Below, piece after piece: positions 43,463 to 55,781 of a stretch of DNA of 64,000 nucleotides (positions are counted from its first letter, which is position 1; every line of letters begins with the position of its first letter). The notes below the pieces were generated by a model. That model had not been told where the DNA came from, made no database searches, and saw only the letters and a program-made list of their open reading frames with translations. Source of the DNA: Psychromonas sp. L1A2 (GTDB taxonomy: Bacteria; Pseudomonadota; Gammaproteobacteria; Enterobacterales; Psychromonadaceae); assembly GCF_009828855.1 (NCBI RefSeq), contig NZ_WUAG01000001.1, forward strand, positions 2,356,001-2,420,000, in the 5' to 3' direction. A program made the position numbers and the translations under genes.

Positions 43463-45559
43463 TTATTTCTGGTTAACAGCTTTAAATAACAAGATTGAAT
43501 GCGCTTTGGCATGAACAGGAATCTCTACTTTACTTGTATCTTCAACTAAATTTCCTGTAGAACAACTGGTATCCAATGCCATAAACCAATCTTTGTTATC
43601 GATTAATGGTGGTAGTTCACAAGCAATTTGGTAAGTTGAAGCATTCAAAATCAAATACCAATGTTCACCTTCAGGATCTACTTCACTTAATTCAACGGCA
43701 ATAGCCTGTGAGTTAGAAGCATGCCAATCGACTTCTTCCATTAAATAACCATCAGGGTGATACCAGGTCACTTTATCACTATTCACATCGTTATCATCGA
43801 GTAACAAGTCACCAAATAGTCGCGACTGCTTGCGTAATTCAATTAACTTAGAGGTAAATTCAAACAAGGCGAAATCAGCTTCTGAACGATCCCAATTAAT
43901 CCAACTAATTTGGTTATCTTGGCAATACGCATTATTATTACCTGATTGGTGATTTCCCATTTCATCACCCGCTAAAAAGTGCGGGGTACCTTGAGACAAA
44001 AACAAGGTCGTAATCATGTTACGTTTTTGCTTCTGTCTTAAGCAATTAATGCGTTTATCTTTAGTCGGGCCTTCACAGCCATAATTGGCAGAAAGGTTAT
44101 TTCCATGACCATCACGATTACTCTCGCCATTAGCTTGATTATGACGATCTTGGAAAGACACTAAATCGTCTAATGTAAAACCATCGTGATAACAGATATA
44201 GTTAACACTAGTAGTATTACTTCGATTACTTAATGGAAAAAAGTCGTGAGAACCTATCAAACGAGTTGCCACTTCAGAGACTTTGCCTGTATCACCTCGC
44301 CAGAAAGAACGCATGGTATCGCGGTATCGATCATTACACTCTTTCCATTGTTCAGGGAAAGCACCTAGACGATAACCACCGGGTCCAATGTCCCAAGGCT
44401 CAGCAATTAATACAACATCACTTAAAATAGGATCTTGTGATAAAGCTTTAAAAAAAGCACTTTTTTCAGTAAACCCTTGTGGCTCACGTGCTAAAGTCAC
44501 CGCCAAGTCGAACCTAAAGCCATCAACTTGCATTTCAGTTACCCAATACCGCAAAGCATCGAGTGTTATCTTTAATGACCAAGAAAAATCTAAATTAACC
44601 GTATTACCACAACCGGAATGATTACTATAACGTTGGAAGTCAATTCCCTGTTTATTACTTTCAAAAGTATAATATTGTCTATTATCAAACCCTTTAAAGC
44701 TTAAAACGAGACCATCATTTCCAGCTTCCGCTGTATGGTTAAACACCACATCCAATATCACTTCAATATTGGCGGCATGTAATTCTCGCACCATGGTTTT
44801 AAACTCAGAGATAGCATCATATTGAGCATAACGAGTCTCCGGGGCAAAGAAGTTAATTGGGTTATATCCCCAATAATTGGTTAACCCTAAACCACTTAAA
44901 CGAGATTCGCTGACAAAACTAAAGACCGGCATGATTTGTAAGCTTGTCACACCTAATGATTGATAATGTTTGATACTTTCTGGATGTGATAAACCTAAAT
45001 ATTTACCACGCATGGGTAAGGGGATATTAGGGTTTGTTTGAGTAAACCCTTTAGTATGCACTTCATATAAAATACGATCTTGATCGTCTATATTAGGCTT
45101 TTCACTGCCTTGCCATTCAAAGCTGTCGTCAACCACAACCGATTTAGCGACATACAGATCATCAACATCACTCTGAGCTTGTACAAAACTGTGTTGCACT
45201 TTACTCAAGCATTTCGCATAAGGATCAATTAATAAATGCTTATTATTAAATAACATCCCTTTGTTAGGTTGATATTCACCATCAACTCGATAACCGTATT
45301 TTTGTCCTGCTTTAATACCTTGTAAATGAATATGCCAAAGATGTGAATGAGAAACTTTTAGAAAATAACTGTCTATTTGATTGTCATGCTTATCAAAAAG
45401 ACATAACTCAACACTTTTCCCGCCTTGACTATGCACTGAAAAATTACAGCCTTGCTGATCTAAAGTCGCTCCTAAAGGAAGACTTTTCCCATTAGAAGTA
45501 GTGAATAGGTGCTTAGCATTAATGGTGGTTAGGTCTATTTTAATATCATGTTTTGACAT
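43463..45559 (-). CDS. glgX: Glycogen debranching enzyme
   Basis: 698 aa GH13 isoamylase-type enzyme that removes alpha-1,6 side chains from phosphorylase-limited glycogen. N-terminal CBM48 (GATLDQQGCNFSVHS), barrel with VILDVVFNHTAE, nucleophile Asp in DGFRFDLAV, acid Glu in LIAEPWD, and the third Asp in CYHDGFTL. Last gene of malQ-glgB-glgX; its ATG lies one base after the glgB stop, so it is translationally coupled. Confidence 0.92.
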   Translation of the reverse strand: MSKHDIKIDLTTINAKHLFTTSNGKSLPLGATLDQQGCNFSVHSQGGKSVELCLFDKHDNQIDSYFLKVSHSHLWHIHLQGIKAGQKYGYRVDGEYQPNKGMLFNNKHLLIDPYAKCLSKVQHSFVQAQSDVDDLYVAKSVVVDDSFEWQGSEKPNIDDQDRILYEVHTKGFTQTNPNIPLPMRGKYLGLSHPESIKHYQSLGVTSLQIMPVFSFVSESRLSGLGLTNYWGYNPINFFAPETRYAQYDAISEFKTMVRELHAANIEVILDVVFNHTAEAGNDGLVLSFKGFDNRQYYTFESNKQGIDFQRYSNHSGCGNTVNLDFSWSLKITLDALRYWVTEMQVDGFRFDLAVTLAREPQGFTEKSAFFKALSQDPILSDVVLIAEPWDIGPGGYRLGAFPEQWKECNDRYRDTMRSFWRGDTGKVSEVATRLIGSHDFFPLSNRSNTTSVNYICYHDGFTLDDLVSFQDRHNQANGESNRDGHGNNLSANYGCEGPTKDKRINCLRQKQKRNMITTLFLSQGTPHFLAGDEMGNHQSGNNNAYCQDNQISWINWDRSEADFALFEFTSKLIELRKQSRLFGDLLLDDNDVNSDKVTWYHPDGYLMEEVDWHASNSQAIAVELSEVDPEGEHWYLILNASTYQIACELPPLIDNKDWFMALDTSCSTGNLVEDTSKVEIPVHAKAHSILLFKAVNQK

Positions 45560-47881
45560 TTAGACTTCCTTTTTCTTCAAATAAACTGATGATAATGGAG
45601 GTAAATTAACAACAATTGAATGGCCTTTGCCTTGCCAAGGGTAAGGTTCGCTGACAAACACGCCCATTAGATCACCCATTGAATAGTTGCTTCCCCAATA
45701 ATATTCACTATCAGTATTGATAACGACTTCATATTGACCAGCTTCTTCTACTGCCACACGATACTTCTCGCGAGGCACAGGTGTAAAATTAGAAAGACAG
45801 ATAACATATTCACTTTTATCTAAATTATAGCGAATAAATGAGATGATGCTGTTGACGCCATCACTATGATCCAGCCATTCAAAACCTTGTGGTTCATAAT
45901 CTGATTCATACATAGCACTGTTATTTTTATAAAAATGATTCAAATCGGCAATCAATTTTTGTTGCCCTTTATGTTTATCAAAAACTAATAAGTCCCAATC
46001 TAAACTTTGATTATGATTCCACTCACGACTTTGTCCAAACTCACCGCCCATAAAGTTTAATTTTTTACCAGGATGCGCATACATATACCCCATATAAGCA
46101 CGTAGATTTGCGGCCGCCTGCCATTCATCTCCAGGCATTTTATTCAACATACTTTTTTTACCGTGTACGACTTCATCATGAGAAATAGGTAATACAAAGT
46201 GTTCGTTATAGTGATAAACCATTGCAAAGGTCATTTCATGATGATGGTATTTACGGTACATTGGATCTTGTTGAATATAACTTAATGTGTCATGCATCCA
46301 GCCCATGTTCCATTTAAAGCCAAAGCCTAATCCCCCTGCAAAAGTAGGTTTTGAAACACCACTAAAAGCAGTCGATTCTTCAGCAATAGTCATGGCATTA
46401 GGGAATTGACTATACACTTCTTCGTTAAACCATTTTAATAAGCTAATCGCTTCATAGTTATGATTGCCACCATCTACATTAGGTACCCACTCACCTTCTT
46501 CGCGTGAATAGTCCCAATACAGCATAGATGCGACTGCATCTACTCGTAATCCGTCAACGTGGAATTTATCTAGCCAGATTAGTGCGCTAGCCACTAGGAA
46601 TTGACGGACATTGTCACGGCCAAAGTCATAAATGTAAGAATTCCAATCAGGATGCCAACCACGCTTAGGATCTTCGTATTCATACAAAGGTGTCCCATCA
46701 AAACGCGCTAAACCGTGTGGGTCGGCAGGAAAATGTGCGGGTACCCAATCAACGATAATGCCTATACCGGCTTGGTGACATTTGTCTATGAAGTATTTTA
46801 AATCATCTGCATCACCAAAACGGCTGGTTGCAGCAAATAAACCGACGGGTTGATAGCCCCAAGATCCATCAAATGGAAACTCTGATATAGGGAGTACTTC
46901 TAAGTGTGTGTAACCCATTTCAACTAAATAAGGTAATAGCTCCTCAGCAAGTTCACGATAGCTAAGCATTCGCTCTACACCGTTTTCCTTTTTACGTTTC
47001 CATGACCCTAAATGAACTTCATAAATACTCATCGCCGTAAAGCGTTTGTCACCAGTATGAGTATTTTGCCAAGTTTGGTCGTTCCACTGATAAGCATCAT
47101 GATCAACGACTATCGATGAATGTGATGGGTATAATTCAGCTTGAAAACCAACGGGATCAGCTTTATGTGGTAAACGATTACCCATCGCATCTTTTAATTC
47201 AAACTTGTAAGCACAGCCAGCTGATAAACCAGGAATAAATAATACCCAATGACCACACCAACTTCGTTGCATGGGATGTATTTGCCCATTCCAATGATTA
47301 TGATCTGAGATTAAACTAACGCTACTGGCATTGGGTGCGTAAACAATAAAACGTACACCACAAATTTTAACGTCATTATCGGTAATCGTTTTTAATTGTG
47401 CCCCAAGTGTACGATAAACATTTTGTGGAGCTTCATGTAACGTCGATAATCCTTCAAATGCGATATCATGAAATTGGTAAGGGTCTACAAACTCATGTAC
47501 ATCATTTACATATTTAGCATTTAATTGATAAACAAACTTATCAGTAACAGAAGATAAACTAACTTCGAATAAGCCAGCATCATAAACTTTTGTTAACTCA
47601 CCAGAAAGATGCGAACCATCAAGCGCAGAAAATGAAACCGCTGTTGCTTCTGGTAACCAGACTCTTAATAAAAAACCTATACCGTTGGCGTTTTTAATTA
47701 AGCCTAATTGTTCAAAAGGATTGGCTAATGTTGCTTTTTCAAGTTGGTTGAGTAACGTTGATTTTAATGGCATTGTATTGATTTCTTCGCCTACTTTAGG
47801 AGTTGCTACATTTTTGACTGTTGTTTTCTTTACAGTTTTTTCTTTTGTAGCTACTTTCTTTGTCGTTGGTTTCTTAGTCAT
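45560..47881 (-). CDS. glgB: 1,4-alpha-glucan branching enzyme
   Basis: 773 aa. Forms alpha-1,6 branches in glycogen. After an unusual Lys/Thr/Val-rich N-terminal tail of about 35 residues come the N1 and CBM48 domains (to about 270) and a GH13 barrel: YEVHLGSWKR, DWVPAHFP, nucleophile Asp in DGLRVDAVASML, Glu in AEESTAF, and ISHDEVVHGKKSM. C-terminal beta domain ends at PPLSSVYLKKKEV. Middle gene of the operon, 40 bp after malQ. Confidence 0.95.
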   Translation of the reverse strand: MTKKPTTKKVATKEKTVKKTTVKNVATPKVGEEINTMPLKSTLLNQLEKATLANPFEQLGLIKNANGIGFLLRVWLPEATAVSFSALDGSHLSGELTKVYDAGLFEVSLSSVTDKFVYQLNAKYVNDVHEFVDPYQFHDIAFEGLSTLHEAPQNVYRTLGAQLKTITDNDVKICGVRFIVYAPNASSVSLISDHNHWNGQIHPMQRSWCGHWVLFIPGLSAGCAYKFELKDAMGNRLPHKADPVGFQAELYPSHSSIVVDHDAYQWNDQTWQNTHTGDKRFTAMSIYEVHLGSWKRKKENGVERMLSYRELAEELLPYLVEMGYTHLEVLPISEFPFDGSWGYQPVGLFAATSRFGDADDLKYFIDKCHQAGIGIIVDWVPAHFPADPHGLARFDGTPLYEYEDPKRGWHPDWNSYIYDFGRDNVRQFLVASALIWLDKFHVDGLRVDAVASMLYWDYSREEGEWVPNVDGGNHNYEAISLLKWFNEEVYSQFPNAMTIAEESTAFSGVSKPTFAGGLGFGFKWNMGWMHDTLSYIQQDPMYRKYHHHEMTFAMVYHYNEHFVLPISHDEVVHGKKSMLNKMPGDEWQAAANLRAYMGYMYAHPGKKLNFMGGEFGQSREWNHNQSLDWDLLVFDKHKGQQKLIADLNHFYKNNSAMYESDYEPQGFEWLDHSDGVNSIISFIRYNLDKSEYVICLSNFTPVPREKYRVAVEEAGQYEVVINTDSEYYWGSNYSMGDLMGVFVSEPYPWQGKGHSIVVNLPPLSSVYLKKKEV

Positions 47882-47921
47882 ATTAAATACCTAATTCGAA
47901 GTTTATCTAGCCTGAATTTAA

Positions 47922-50114
47922 TTATTTAGCTCGCGCTTCTGTTAACTCTTTCATTAAATGCTGAATATCAGTATCAGTAAAAATAGTGTCTACGTCATGC
48001 GTTAACTTACGTTGCCAGTTTCTGTATTCATTACTTGTTCCAGGAACGTTAACTGGTTGATCCATCTCTAAGAAATCTTCAAGCTGCAAACTGAGCAATG
48101 AAGCACTGCCCGTTGCAAGGTGCTTTTGAAGTGCAAAATTTAATGCTTTATCCATGCCGGTTGTATTAGCATCATGATAAAGCGCATCAGGTATACTATT
48201 ATGACCATGTAAACTATTTAAAATCTGTTGTTTGCTTTCAACTCTATCTGCAAGTAATCGATTAAATACTTCATCATCAGGATACAGCCCTAAGCTTCTA
48301 CCTAAATACAGATCTTCGCAATGCCAGTAACCTTTAATTGTCGGCATATCATGCGTCGACAATGTTGCCATTGCTTGTTGTATATAGTGTAAAGGAGAAA
48401 TAAAGCCACCATCGGGCGCTTGCTCAAAGAAAAATACTTTATATGAATAAACGCCAGCCTCTTTTAATAAAACATCCATGCCTTCAGGTACGGTACCTAA
48501 GTCTTCACCAATCACTAAACATTGGTTACGTGTGCTTTCTAGCGCTAATATATTCAACATATCGTAAACATTGTAATAAATATAAGCCCCACTATCAGCG
48601 GTTGAACCTTCTGGCACCCACCATAATCGTAATAAGGCCATCACATGGTCAATACGTAAAGCACCGCAATGACTCATATTGGATTGTAATAATTCGATGA
48701 AAGGCTGATAGCCTGACTTATATAGTTGATCTGGTGAAAGCGGCGGCAATCCCCAGCTTTGACCTAACGGTCCCAGTACATCAGGTGGCGCACCGATACT
48801 GACATTTTCGCAATACAAATCATGATTTGCCCAAATTTCGCTGCTACTTTTACCTACACCAACGGCTAAATCTCTGTATAAACCTAACGTCATTCCTAAT
48901 GAACGAGCAAGTTCATCTGCTTCAGCTAATTGAGTCTCTGTAACCCATTGGCAATAGCTCCAAAATAATACCTCTTGTTCATTCTCAGCTATCCAACATT
49001 GTGTATTTTCACTAGAAAATGATTGAAACTCTTCAGGCCAAGATGGCCATCCCCAAGAATCTTCATTCTCAGCTAAGAATTTAAATTGCAACGCATCATA
49101 TGCAGCTTGTTGCGTTAATGAGTCTCCTTTCTGTGTAACAAACTCATGCAAAGAAGCTAAACGTATTTGATTTTCTTTTTTACCATTTATTAATGTATCA
49201 AAAAGCGCCCTGAGCGCCTTCAATTTAACAGTGGTGACATTAACATAATCAACCCATTTCAAATCTCTCAGGTTTGATAGTTGTTGTTGGAATACAGATG
49301 TGGCTACTTCAGCTTGTAAAGCATCACAAAGAGCAAACTCAGGTACTGCTGTGATATCGGTGTACAGTATATTTAACCACTTACGTGATGAAGGACTATA
49401 TGGGCTGGCATTTTGTGGCTGTGATGGATTGAGAGCGTGAATTGGATTTAAGCCAATGAAATCCCCGCCATTTTCAGCAGTTTTGATTAATAACTGTTTT
49501 AAATCAGAAAAATCTCCAATTCCCCAGTTATTTTGGCTTTTCAAACAATATAATTGAACGCTTGTCCCCCAAAGCTTTTTACCGTTTTGTATAACCGTTG
49601 GCGTAAAACAAGTTTCAGGAGTGATGATTAAAGACATTTCAGCCAATGGATCATCATTCCCTTTTTCTAGTAAACTTAATTGATGGTAACCAGGGGCTAA
49701 GGGAACTTCGATAGTCACTTCATATAATTGAAATTCGACATCAGAAATATCTTTGCAGCCTAATAAAGGAAAATCAGTGGCGGTGATTGTTTTATCAATT
49801 TGCAGACCATCTTCTGTGGTTATTCTATAAATTAATGGGTCTGTTACAAAGTCGATAGGAAGATGAACTTCGAGTTGATATTCAGGGGCTTGTTGTAATA
49901 CGCAGACAGGCGCTAACAAAGATAACCAATGCTGTAACTCTTCCTGTTCATAATAAGCTGATAAAGCAGCATCATCTGAGGCATCAAACCCCATATGGTT
50001 AATGAGCGTTTTAACGTTTTCATCAAGCACGGTGGTGGGTTTACCCCAAGCATCAATAAAATTAAGATCAATGCCTTTTAATTGCATAAATGAATCTAAT
50101 GTTGAACTACTCAT
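47922..50114 (-). CDS. malQ: 4-alpha-glucanotransferase (amylomaltase)
   Basis: 730 aa GH77 enzyme that transfers maltodextrin units. NWGIGDFSDLKQL, GLNPIHALNPSQP, SPYSPSSRKWLN, nucleophile Asp in ALRIDHVMALLRLWW, Glu in VIGEDLGTVPEGM and LSTHDMPTIKGYW. The first 150 residues are the extra beta domain of the long enterobacterial type. First gene of malQ-glgB-glgX, so the operon handles glycogen and maltodextrins together; glgA, glgC and glgP are not in the window. Confidence 0.93.
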   Translation of the reverse strand: MSSSTLDSFMQLKGIDLNFIDAWGKPTTVLDENVKTLINHMGFDASDDAALSAYYEQEELQHWLSLLAPVCVLQQAPEYQLEVHLPIDFVTDPLIYRITTEDGLQIDKTITATDFPLLGCKDISDVEFQLYEVTIEVPLAPGYHQLSLLEKGNDDPLAEMSLIITPETCFTPTVIQNGKKLWGTSVQLYCLKSQNNWGIGDFSDLKQLLIKTAENGGDFIGLNPIHALNPSQPQNASPYSPSSRKWLNILYTDITAVPEFALCDALQAEVATSVFQQQLSNLRDLKWVDYVNVTTVKLKALRALFDTLINGKKENQIRLASLHEFVTQKGDSLTQQAAYDALQFKFLAENEDSWGWPSWPEEFQSFSSENTQCWIAENEQEVLFWSYCQWVTETQLAEADELARSLGMTLGLYRDLAVGVGKSSSEIWANHDLYCENVSIGAPPDVLGPLGQSWGLPPLSPDQLYKSGYQPFIELLQSNMSHCGALRIDHVMALLRLWWVPEGSTADSGAYIYYNVYDMLNILALESTRNQCLVIGEDLGTVPEGMDVLLKEAGVYSYKVFFFEQAPDGGFISPLHYIQQAMATLSTHDMPTIKGYWHCEDLYLGRSLGLYPDDEVFNRLLADRVESKQQILNSLHGHNSIPDALYHDANTTGMDKALNFALQKHLATGSASLLSLQLEDFLEMDQPVNVPGTSNEYRNWQRKLTHDVDTIFTDTDIQHLMKELTEARAK

Positions 50115-50410
50115 AATACACCTATATGTATGGTTAATTTATTGCTGTTTTTAATCATTTAAAATGAGTATTTAACTAATACATAATATTTGCAACGACT
50201 TAATCCATAAACAACCACGTATTAAGATATTTTTTTTATTAAATAAAATTAAATACTATTAATAATCATAGGAAATTTTGATTTAAACTTCTTTTGAGTA
50301 CATTTTAAAATATTCGAATAATAGGTTTTATTATTTTTAATCAACAATATAGTAGAATATGTGAAGTAAGATAACAGCTGTAAATACAATTCATGACATA
50401 GGGAACAAAA

Positions 50411-51304
50411 ATGATTTCACATTTGCGACTTAAAACAACAAAAAATTTAAGCCCATCCATCAACCTGCAAGTTGATGATAATGGTTTTGAATTTGTGGTT
50501 ATCAATCATAAAAATTTCGACGCTACTTTTTCTCTTCATGGCGCTCATTTAATTCATTTCCAAATCAAACAACAAGCACCGCTTATCTACCTCAGTAAAT
50601 CTACGCCTTATAATCACAGTAAAGCAATTAGAGGCGGTGTTCCTATTTGTTGGCCATGGTTTGGTAATACTGAAGAAAGTAAAAGTAAAAATTTACCTTC
50701 TCATGGATTTGCTCGAATTAGTCAATGGGTATTATCCACTGTTAATGAATATGAAACGGGAGTTGATCTTGAGTTTACATTGACGGCAACAGCTGAGACT
50801 AAAGCCATTTGGAATCATGACTTCTCATTGACACTTAAAGCCTCTTTATCTGATCATATTGAATTAAGTTTGGTTACTGATAATACAAGTAACGAAGACT
50901 TCACTTATGGTGGTGCGCTTCATACTTATTTGCATGTCGCTAACAGCGGGCTTTGCTCGGTTGAAGGACTTGCCGCTAGCTATAAAGACTCTCTAGATAA
51001 CGGTAAACGTAAGAATAGCGATCAAATTTTAAATATTAACGGTTCAGTAGACTCAATCTATGATGCAAATGAACAAAAAATTGTAGTTAATGATGAAAGT
51101 AATCAGCGTAAGATAGTCATTAATAATGAAGGTAATGACTCAGTTGTTGTGTGGAATCCATGGATAGAGATAGCCAAAAAATTCGTAGATCTACCTGATG
51201 ATGGCTATAAAACCATGTTATGTGTAGAGTCTGCAATTACCGCTAAACAAGGTGTATTAGTTAAATCAGGATGCTCTCACACACTTAAAACGGTTATAAA
51301 ATAA
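50411..51304 (+). CDS. yeaD: D-hexose-6-phosphate mutarotase (YeaD type)
   Basis: 297 aa aldose-1-epimerase fold: FDATFSLHGAHLIHFQ, RGGVPICWPWFG, SHGFAR, the catalytic His in GGALHTYLHV, and near the end LCVESAI with the general-base Glu. Interconverts anomers of glucose 6-phosphate. ATG behind AGGGAAC. It lies upstream of gapA in the same direction but 358 bp apart. Confidence 0.88.
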   Translation: MISHLRLKTTKNLSPSINLQVDDNGFEFVVINHKNFDATFSLHGAHLIHFQIKQQAPLIYLSKSTPYNHSKAIRGGVPICWPWFGNTEESKSKNLPSHGFARISQWVLSTVNEYETGVDLEFTLTATAETKAIWNHDFSLTLKASLSDHIELSLVTDNTSNEDFTYGGALHTYLHVANSGLCSVEGLAASYKDSLDNGKRKNSDQILNINGSVDSIYDANEQKIVVNDESNQRKIVINNEGNDSVVVWNPWIEIAKKFVDLPDDGYKTMLCVESAITAKQGVLVKSGCSHTLKTVIK

Positions 51305-52655
<1,351 letters not shown>

Positions 52656-52677
52656 GTTTAATTAAATAGAATTTATA

Positions 52678-52702
52678 AAGCCTGCTACATGCAGGCTTTT
52701 TT
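52678..52702 (+). terminator. gapA terminator, copy 1
   Basis: AAAGCCTGC-TACAT-GCAGGC followed by TTTTTT. Confidence 0.92.
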
Positions 52703-52831
52703 GTGCCTTTAATAAAATACATTAAATGGCATAGCAGAAGAACAACGAAATCGAACTCAGTTAACACCCTAAATAAAGTGCTAGACCTAGTGGCGCTTAT
52801 TGCTAAATAAGTTTAATTAAATAGAATTTAT

Positions 52832-52857
52832 AAAGCCTGCTACATGCAGGCTTTTTT
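52832..52857 (+). terminator. gapA terminator, copy 2
   Basis: Same stem and T-run within the second repeat unit. Confidence 0.88.
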
Positions 52858-53000
52858 GTGTCTGTAATAAAATACATTAAATTAAACACATTAAATGGCA
52901 TGGCAGAAAAACAACGAAATCGAACTAAGTTAACACCCGAAATAAAGTGCTAGACCTAGTGGCGCTTATTGCTAAATAAGTGTAATTAAATAAAATACTT

Positions 53001-53027
53001 GAAGCCTGCTATATGCAGGCTTTTTTG
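53001..53027 (+). terminator. gapA terminator, copy 3
   Basis: Same stem with one loop change (GCCTGC-TATAT-GCAGGC), T-run intact. Confidence 0.88.
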
Positions 53028-53101
53028 TACCTGTCATAAAACACATTAAATGACATGGCAGAAGCACAACGAAATCGAACTCAGTTAACACCCTAAATAA
53101 A

Positions 53102-53571
53102 TTTAATGCGAAATATAAACAAACATAAAGTTGTGATTATTTATTCAAAAAATGGGTTAATATTTTCCAATAAAACAAAAAAGATCATTCACTATTGTTT
53201 ATAAAAAACTTATTTAAAATAAACGGTTCAATTTAATTCCCCTTTTATTACTTAAAAACCCTCAAGCTTACTGAAATATAAGCCATTTAACTCTAACGTA
53301 CCAACACTGACTTTCACTTCTTTGAAGTTAAAAACATGAAATGATAACTGTTACAACTCATCAAAAATAACAATTTCACTTTCACAATCTCGTAACGTCC
53401 ACTTTAAATAACAAATAATCAACGCCAAAAGAAGAGTTAAACATTAATTAAAGATATTAAGAAGCTAACTTTGCAGAATCGACTTAATTTCAAAGACATT
53501 TACTGCAATTGATTCGCTTTTTATGATCAAATTAGCCACAATATAATGACTCAAGCAATAGGTAAAAGAAT
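53102..53571. other. Intergenic DNA before sbcB
   Basis: 470 bp, AT-rich. I see no gene, hairpin or repeat of note. It should contain the sbcB promoter. Confidence 0.4.
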
Positions 53572-55002
53572 ATGAATCAAGAATCTCCAAGCCTTCTCTG
53601 GCACGATTATGAAACTTTCGGATTAAACCCAGGAACGGATCGCCCCTCTCAATTTGCAGGAATTCGTACCGATCTTGATTTGAATGTCATTTCTGAACCT
53701 TATCAATGGTATTGCAGACCACCTAATGATTACTTGCCAGCCCCAGAAGCGTGTTTAGTGACAGGTATAACACCGCAATATGCATTGCAACATGGTGAAT
53801 TTGAAAACCAATTTATATTTAATATATTGCAACAATTTCAACAAAAAAACACTTGTGTCGTTGGCTATAACAACATTCGATTTGATGATGAAGTTACACG
53901 CTTTACTTTGTATCGTAATTTTCACGATCCTTATCAAAGAGAATGGCAAAATGGATGTTCTCGTTGGGACATTATTGACATGGTTCGTGCTTGCTATGCA
54001 CTTAGACCTGATGGAATTGAATGGGTATTTGATGAAAACGATGCACCAAGTTTTAAACTGGAATTATTAACAAAAGCCAACAACATTATTCATCAGCAAG
54101 CTCATGATGCTATGTCTGATGTTTATGCAACCATTGCGATGGCAAAATTAATCAAAACCACACATCCAAAATTATATGATTATTGCTATAGTTTGAGACA
54201 AAAAAATAAAGTACTAAATGAATTGAAATTAGGCACCTTTACTCCTTTGGTTCATATTTCAGGCATGTTTACTGCAATGCAAGGTTGTTGTTCTTATATT
54301 TTACCGATAGCACAACATCCAACAAATAATAACGCAGTCATTGTCCTCGATTTAAATAAAGATATTTCACAATTACTATCGTTAAGTATTGAAGAGATCC
54401 AATCATATTTGTACACCGCAACAGATAACTTACCTGAAGGGATCAACCGACCACCGATTAAATTAATCCATATTAATAAGTGCCCTATTGTCGCAAGTGC
54501 AAAAACATTAAGTGCCGAACGAGCAAAAGAATTAGGTGTGGAGGCAAAACAATGCCGACAATCTATGGATACTTTTTCAGCTAATAAGCACTTAGTTGAA
54601 AAATTAATCGCGGTTTTTGATATAGAATCTAAAAGTAATAAAGAACAGCAACCAGAACAAAAATTATATTCTGGAGGTTTTCCGACAGCCAATGACAAAA
54701 ATCAAGCAAAAGCGATCACAACTTTGTCACCACAACAGATAGCTGATTACCAAGTTACTTTTGATGATCCTAATTTCAACAATTTATGGTGGCGATACAA
54801 AGCAAGGAATTATCCACAAACTTTATCGCTTGAAGAACAACAAAAATGGGCAAGACATAGGGAGGCTTATCTTATTGAACATGTCGATAATTATGTCGCT
54901 CGTTTAGAAATACTAGCCATTGAGCATCAGCACAGCCCAGAAAAGATAGAAGTTTTGCAAAAACTGGGACATTACTTAGAATTTTTAACAGGTAATGCAT
55001 AA
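53572..55002 (+). CDS. sbcB: Exodeoxyribonuclease I
   Basis: 476 aa, matching the 475 of E. coli. Degrades single-stranded DNA 3' to 5' in recombination and mismatch repair. DEDD nuclease motifs: HDYETFGLNPGTDRPSQFAGIRTD (Asp, Glu), GYNNIRFDDE, and HDAMSDVYATIAMAK. The SH3-like and helical C-terminal parts end at GHYLEFLTG. The ATG lacks a strong Shine-Dalgarno but follows GGTAAAAGA. Confidence 0.95.
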   Translation: MNQESPSLLWHDYETFGLNPGTDRPSQFAGIRTDLDLNVISEPYQWYCRPPNDYLPAPEACLVTGITPQYALQHGEFENQFIFNILQQFQQKNTCVVGYNNIRFDDEVTRFTLYRNFHDPYQREWQNGCSRWDIIDMVRACYALRPDGIEWVFDENDAPSFKLELLTKANNIIHQQAHDAMSDVYATIAMAKLIKTTHPKLYDYCYSLRQKNKVLNELKLGTFTPLVHISGMFTAMQGCCSYILPIAQHPTNNNAVIVLDLNKDISQLLSLSIEEIQSYLYTATDNLPEGINRPPIKLIHINKCPIVASAKTLSAERAKELGVEAKQCRQSMDTFSANKHLVEKLIAVFDIESKSNKEQQPEQKLYSGGFPTANDKNQAKAITTLSPQQIADYQVTFDDPNFNNLWWRYKARNYPQTLSLEEQQKWARHREAYLIEHVDNYVARLEILAIEHQHSPEKIEVLQKLGHYLEFLTGNA

Positions 55003-55061
55003 AACACACAAAAAATGTTCTATTATAATTTGATTATATTAATCAATCATACTACTAGGGC

Positions 55062-55646
55062 ATGGGATATTTAATGAGGAGCTTACCTGTATTTCGACTA
55101 TTTGTTTTTATACTATTAAGCTCTTCTATTGTTTCAAGCTTTGCTAAAGACTTACCTAAGAATCAATTACAAATAGACTATCAAAAAAGTTTGAATGGTG
55201 TCGATTTATTTGATTATCCTTTTTTGACGGTATATCAAATACCAGATGCAACTTATCAATATCTTAACTCTGCTTTTAGTCGCTTTTATCGAACCGTTTC
55301 ATTCAATACTTCAATCAAAGACAGTACCTTTGTAAAAAGTAACCAATATGAAATTATTTCAATCCCTTTCATTGAAGCTAACAGCAATTATTTTCAATTT
55401 GAATTATTTGGTAAATTATCTGACTCCGAATACAACGTTCGAAGTGAAATGACCAAAAATAATGTTCTTTATCAATATAACGAAAATTCTGAGGTGTTAG
55501 ATATTTATAACAGTACACTTTCTTTGGGTGCGGGAATAAGTTTTCAAACAACGCCATTTAGTAAAGTGAAAGTTTTATTTTCTAATGAAAGTTTACCCGG
55601 TTATGGTAATAGCCAAGCATTAATTGGATTTGAATCTCAGTTTTGA
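55062..55646 (+). CDS. Secreted or outer-membrane protein of unknown function (194 aa)
   Basis: An N-terminal signal peptide (hydrophobic VFRLFVFILLSSSIVSS then SFA-KD) is followed by a beta-rich domain ending in aromatic Phe (GFESQF), which suggests an outer-membrane barrel or periplasmic beta protein. The real start may be the second Met at 55074 (MRSLPVFR). It follows sbcB by 60 bp. I recognise no family. Confidence 0.65.
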   Translation: MGYLMRSLPVFRLFVFILLSSSIVSSFAKDLPKNQLQIDYQKSLNGVDLFDYPFLTVYQIPDATYQYLNSAFSRFYRTVSFNTSIKDSTFVKSNQYEIISIPFIEANSNYFQFELFGKLSDSEYNVRSEMTKNNVLYQYNENSEVLDIYNSTLSLGAGISFQTTPFSKVKVLFSNESLPGYGNSQALIGFESQF

Positions 55647-55781
55647 AGCCTCCCAACACCATAAACTATACATAGCTCAAAAACCTATATGGTATAACAA
55701 AATTTCACTTCCCCATTTACACACATTGGATATGCTACTATCCATTAATAATTCAAACACCCAACTGATAGGAACAATATT

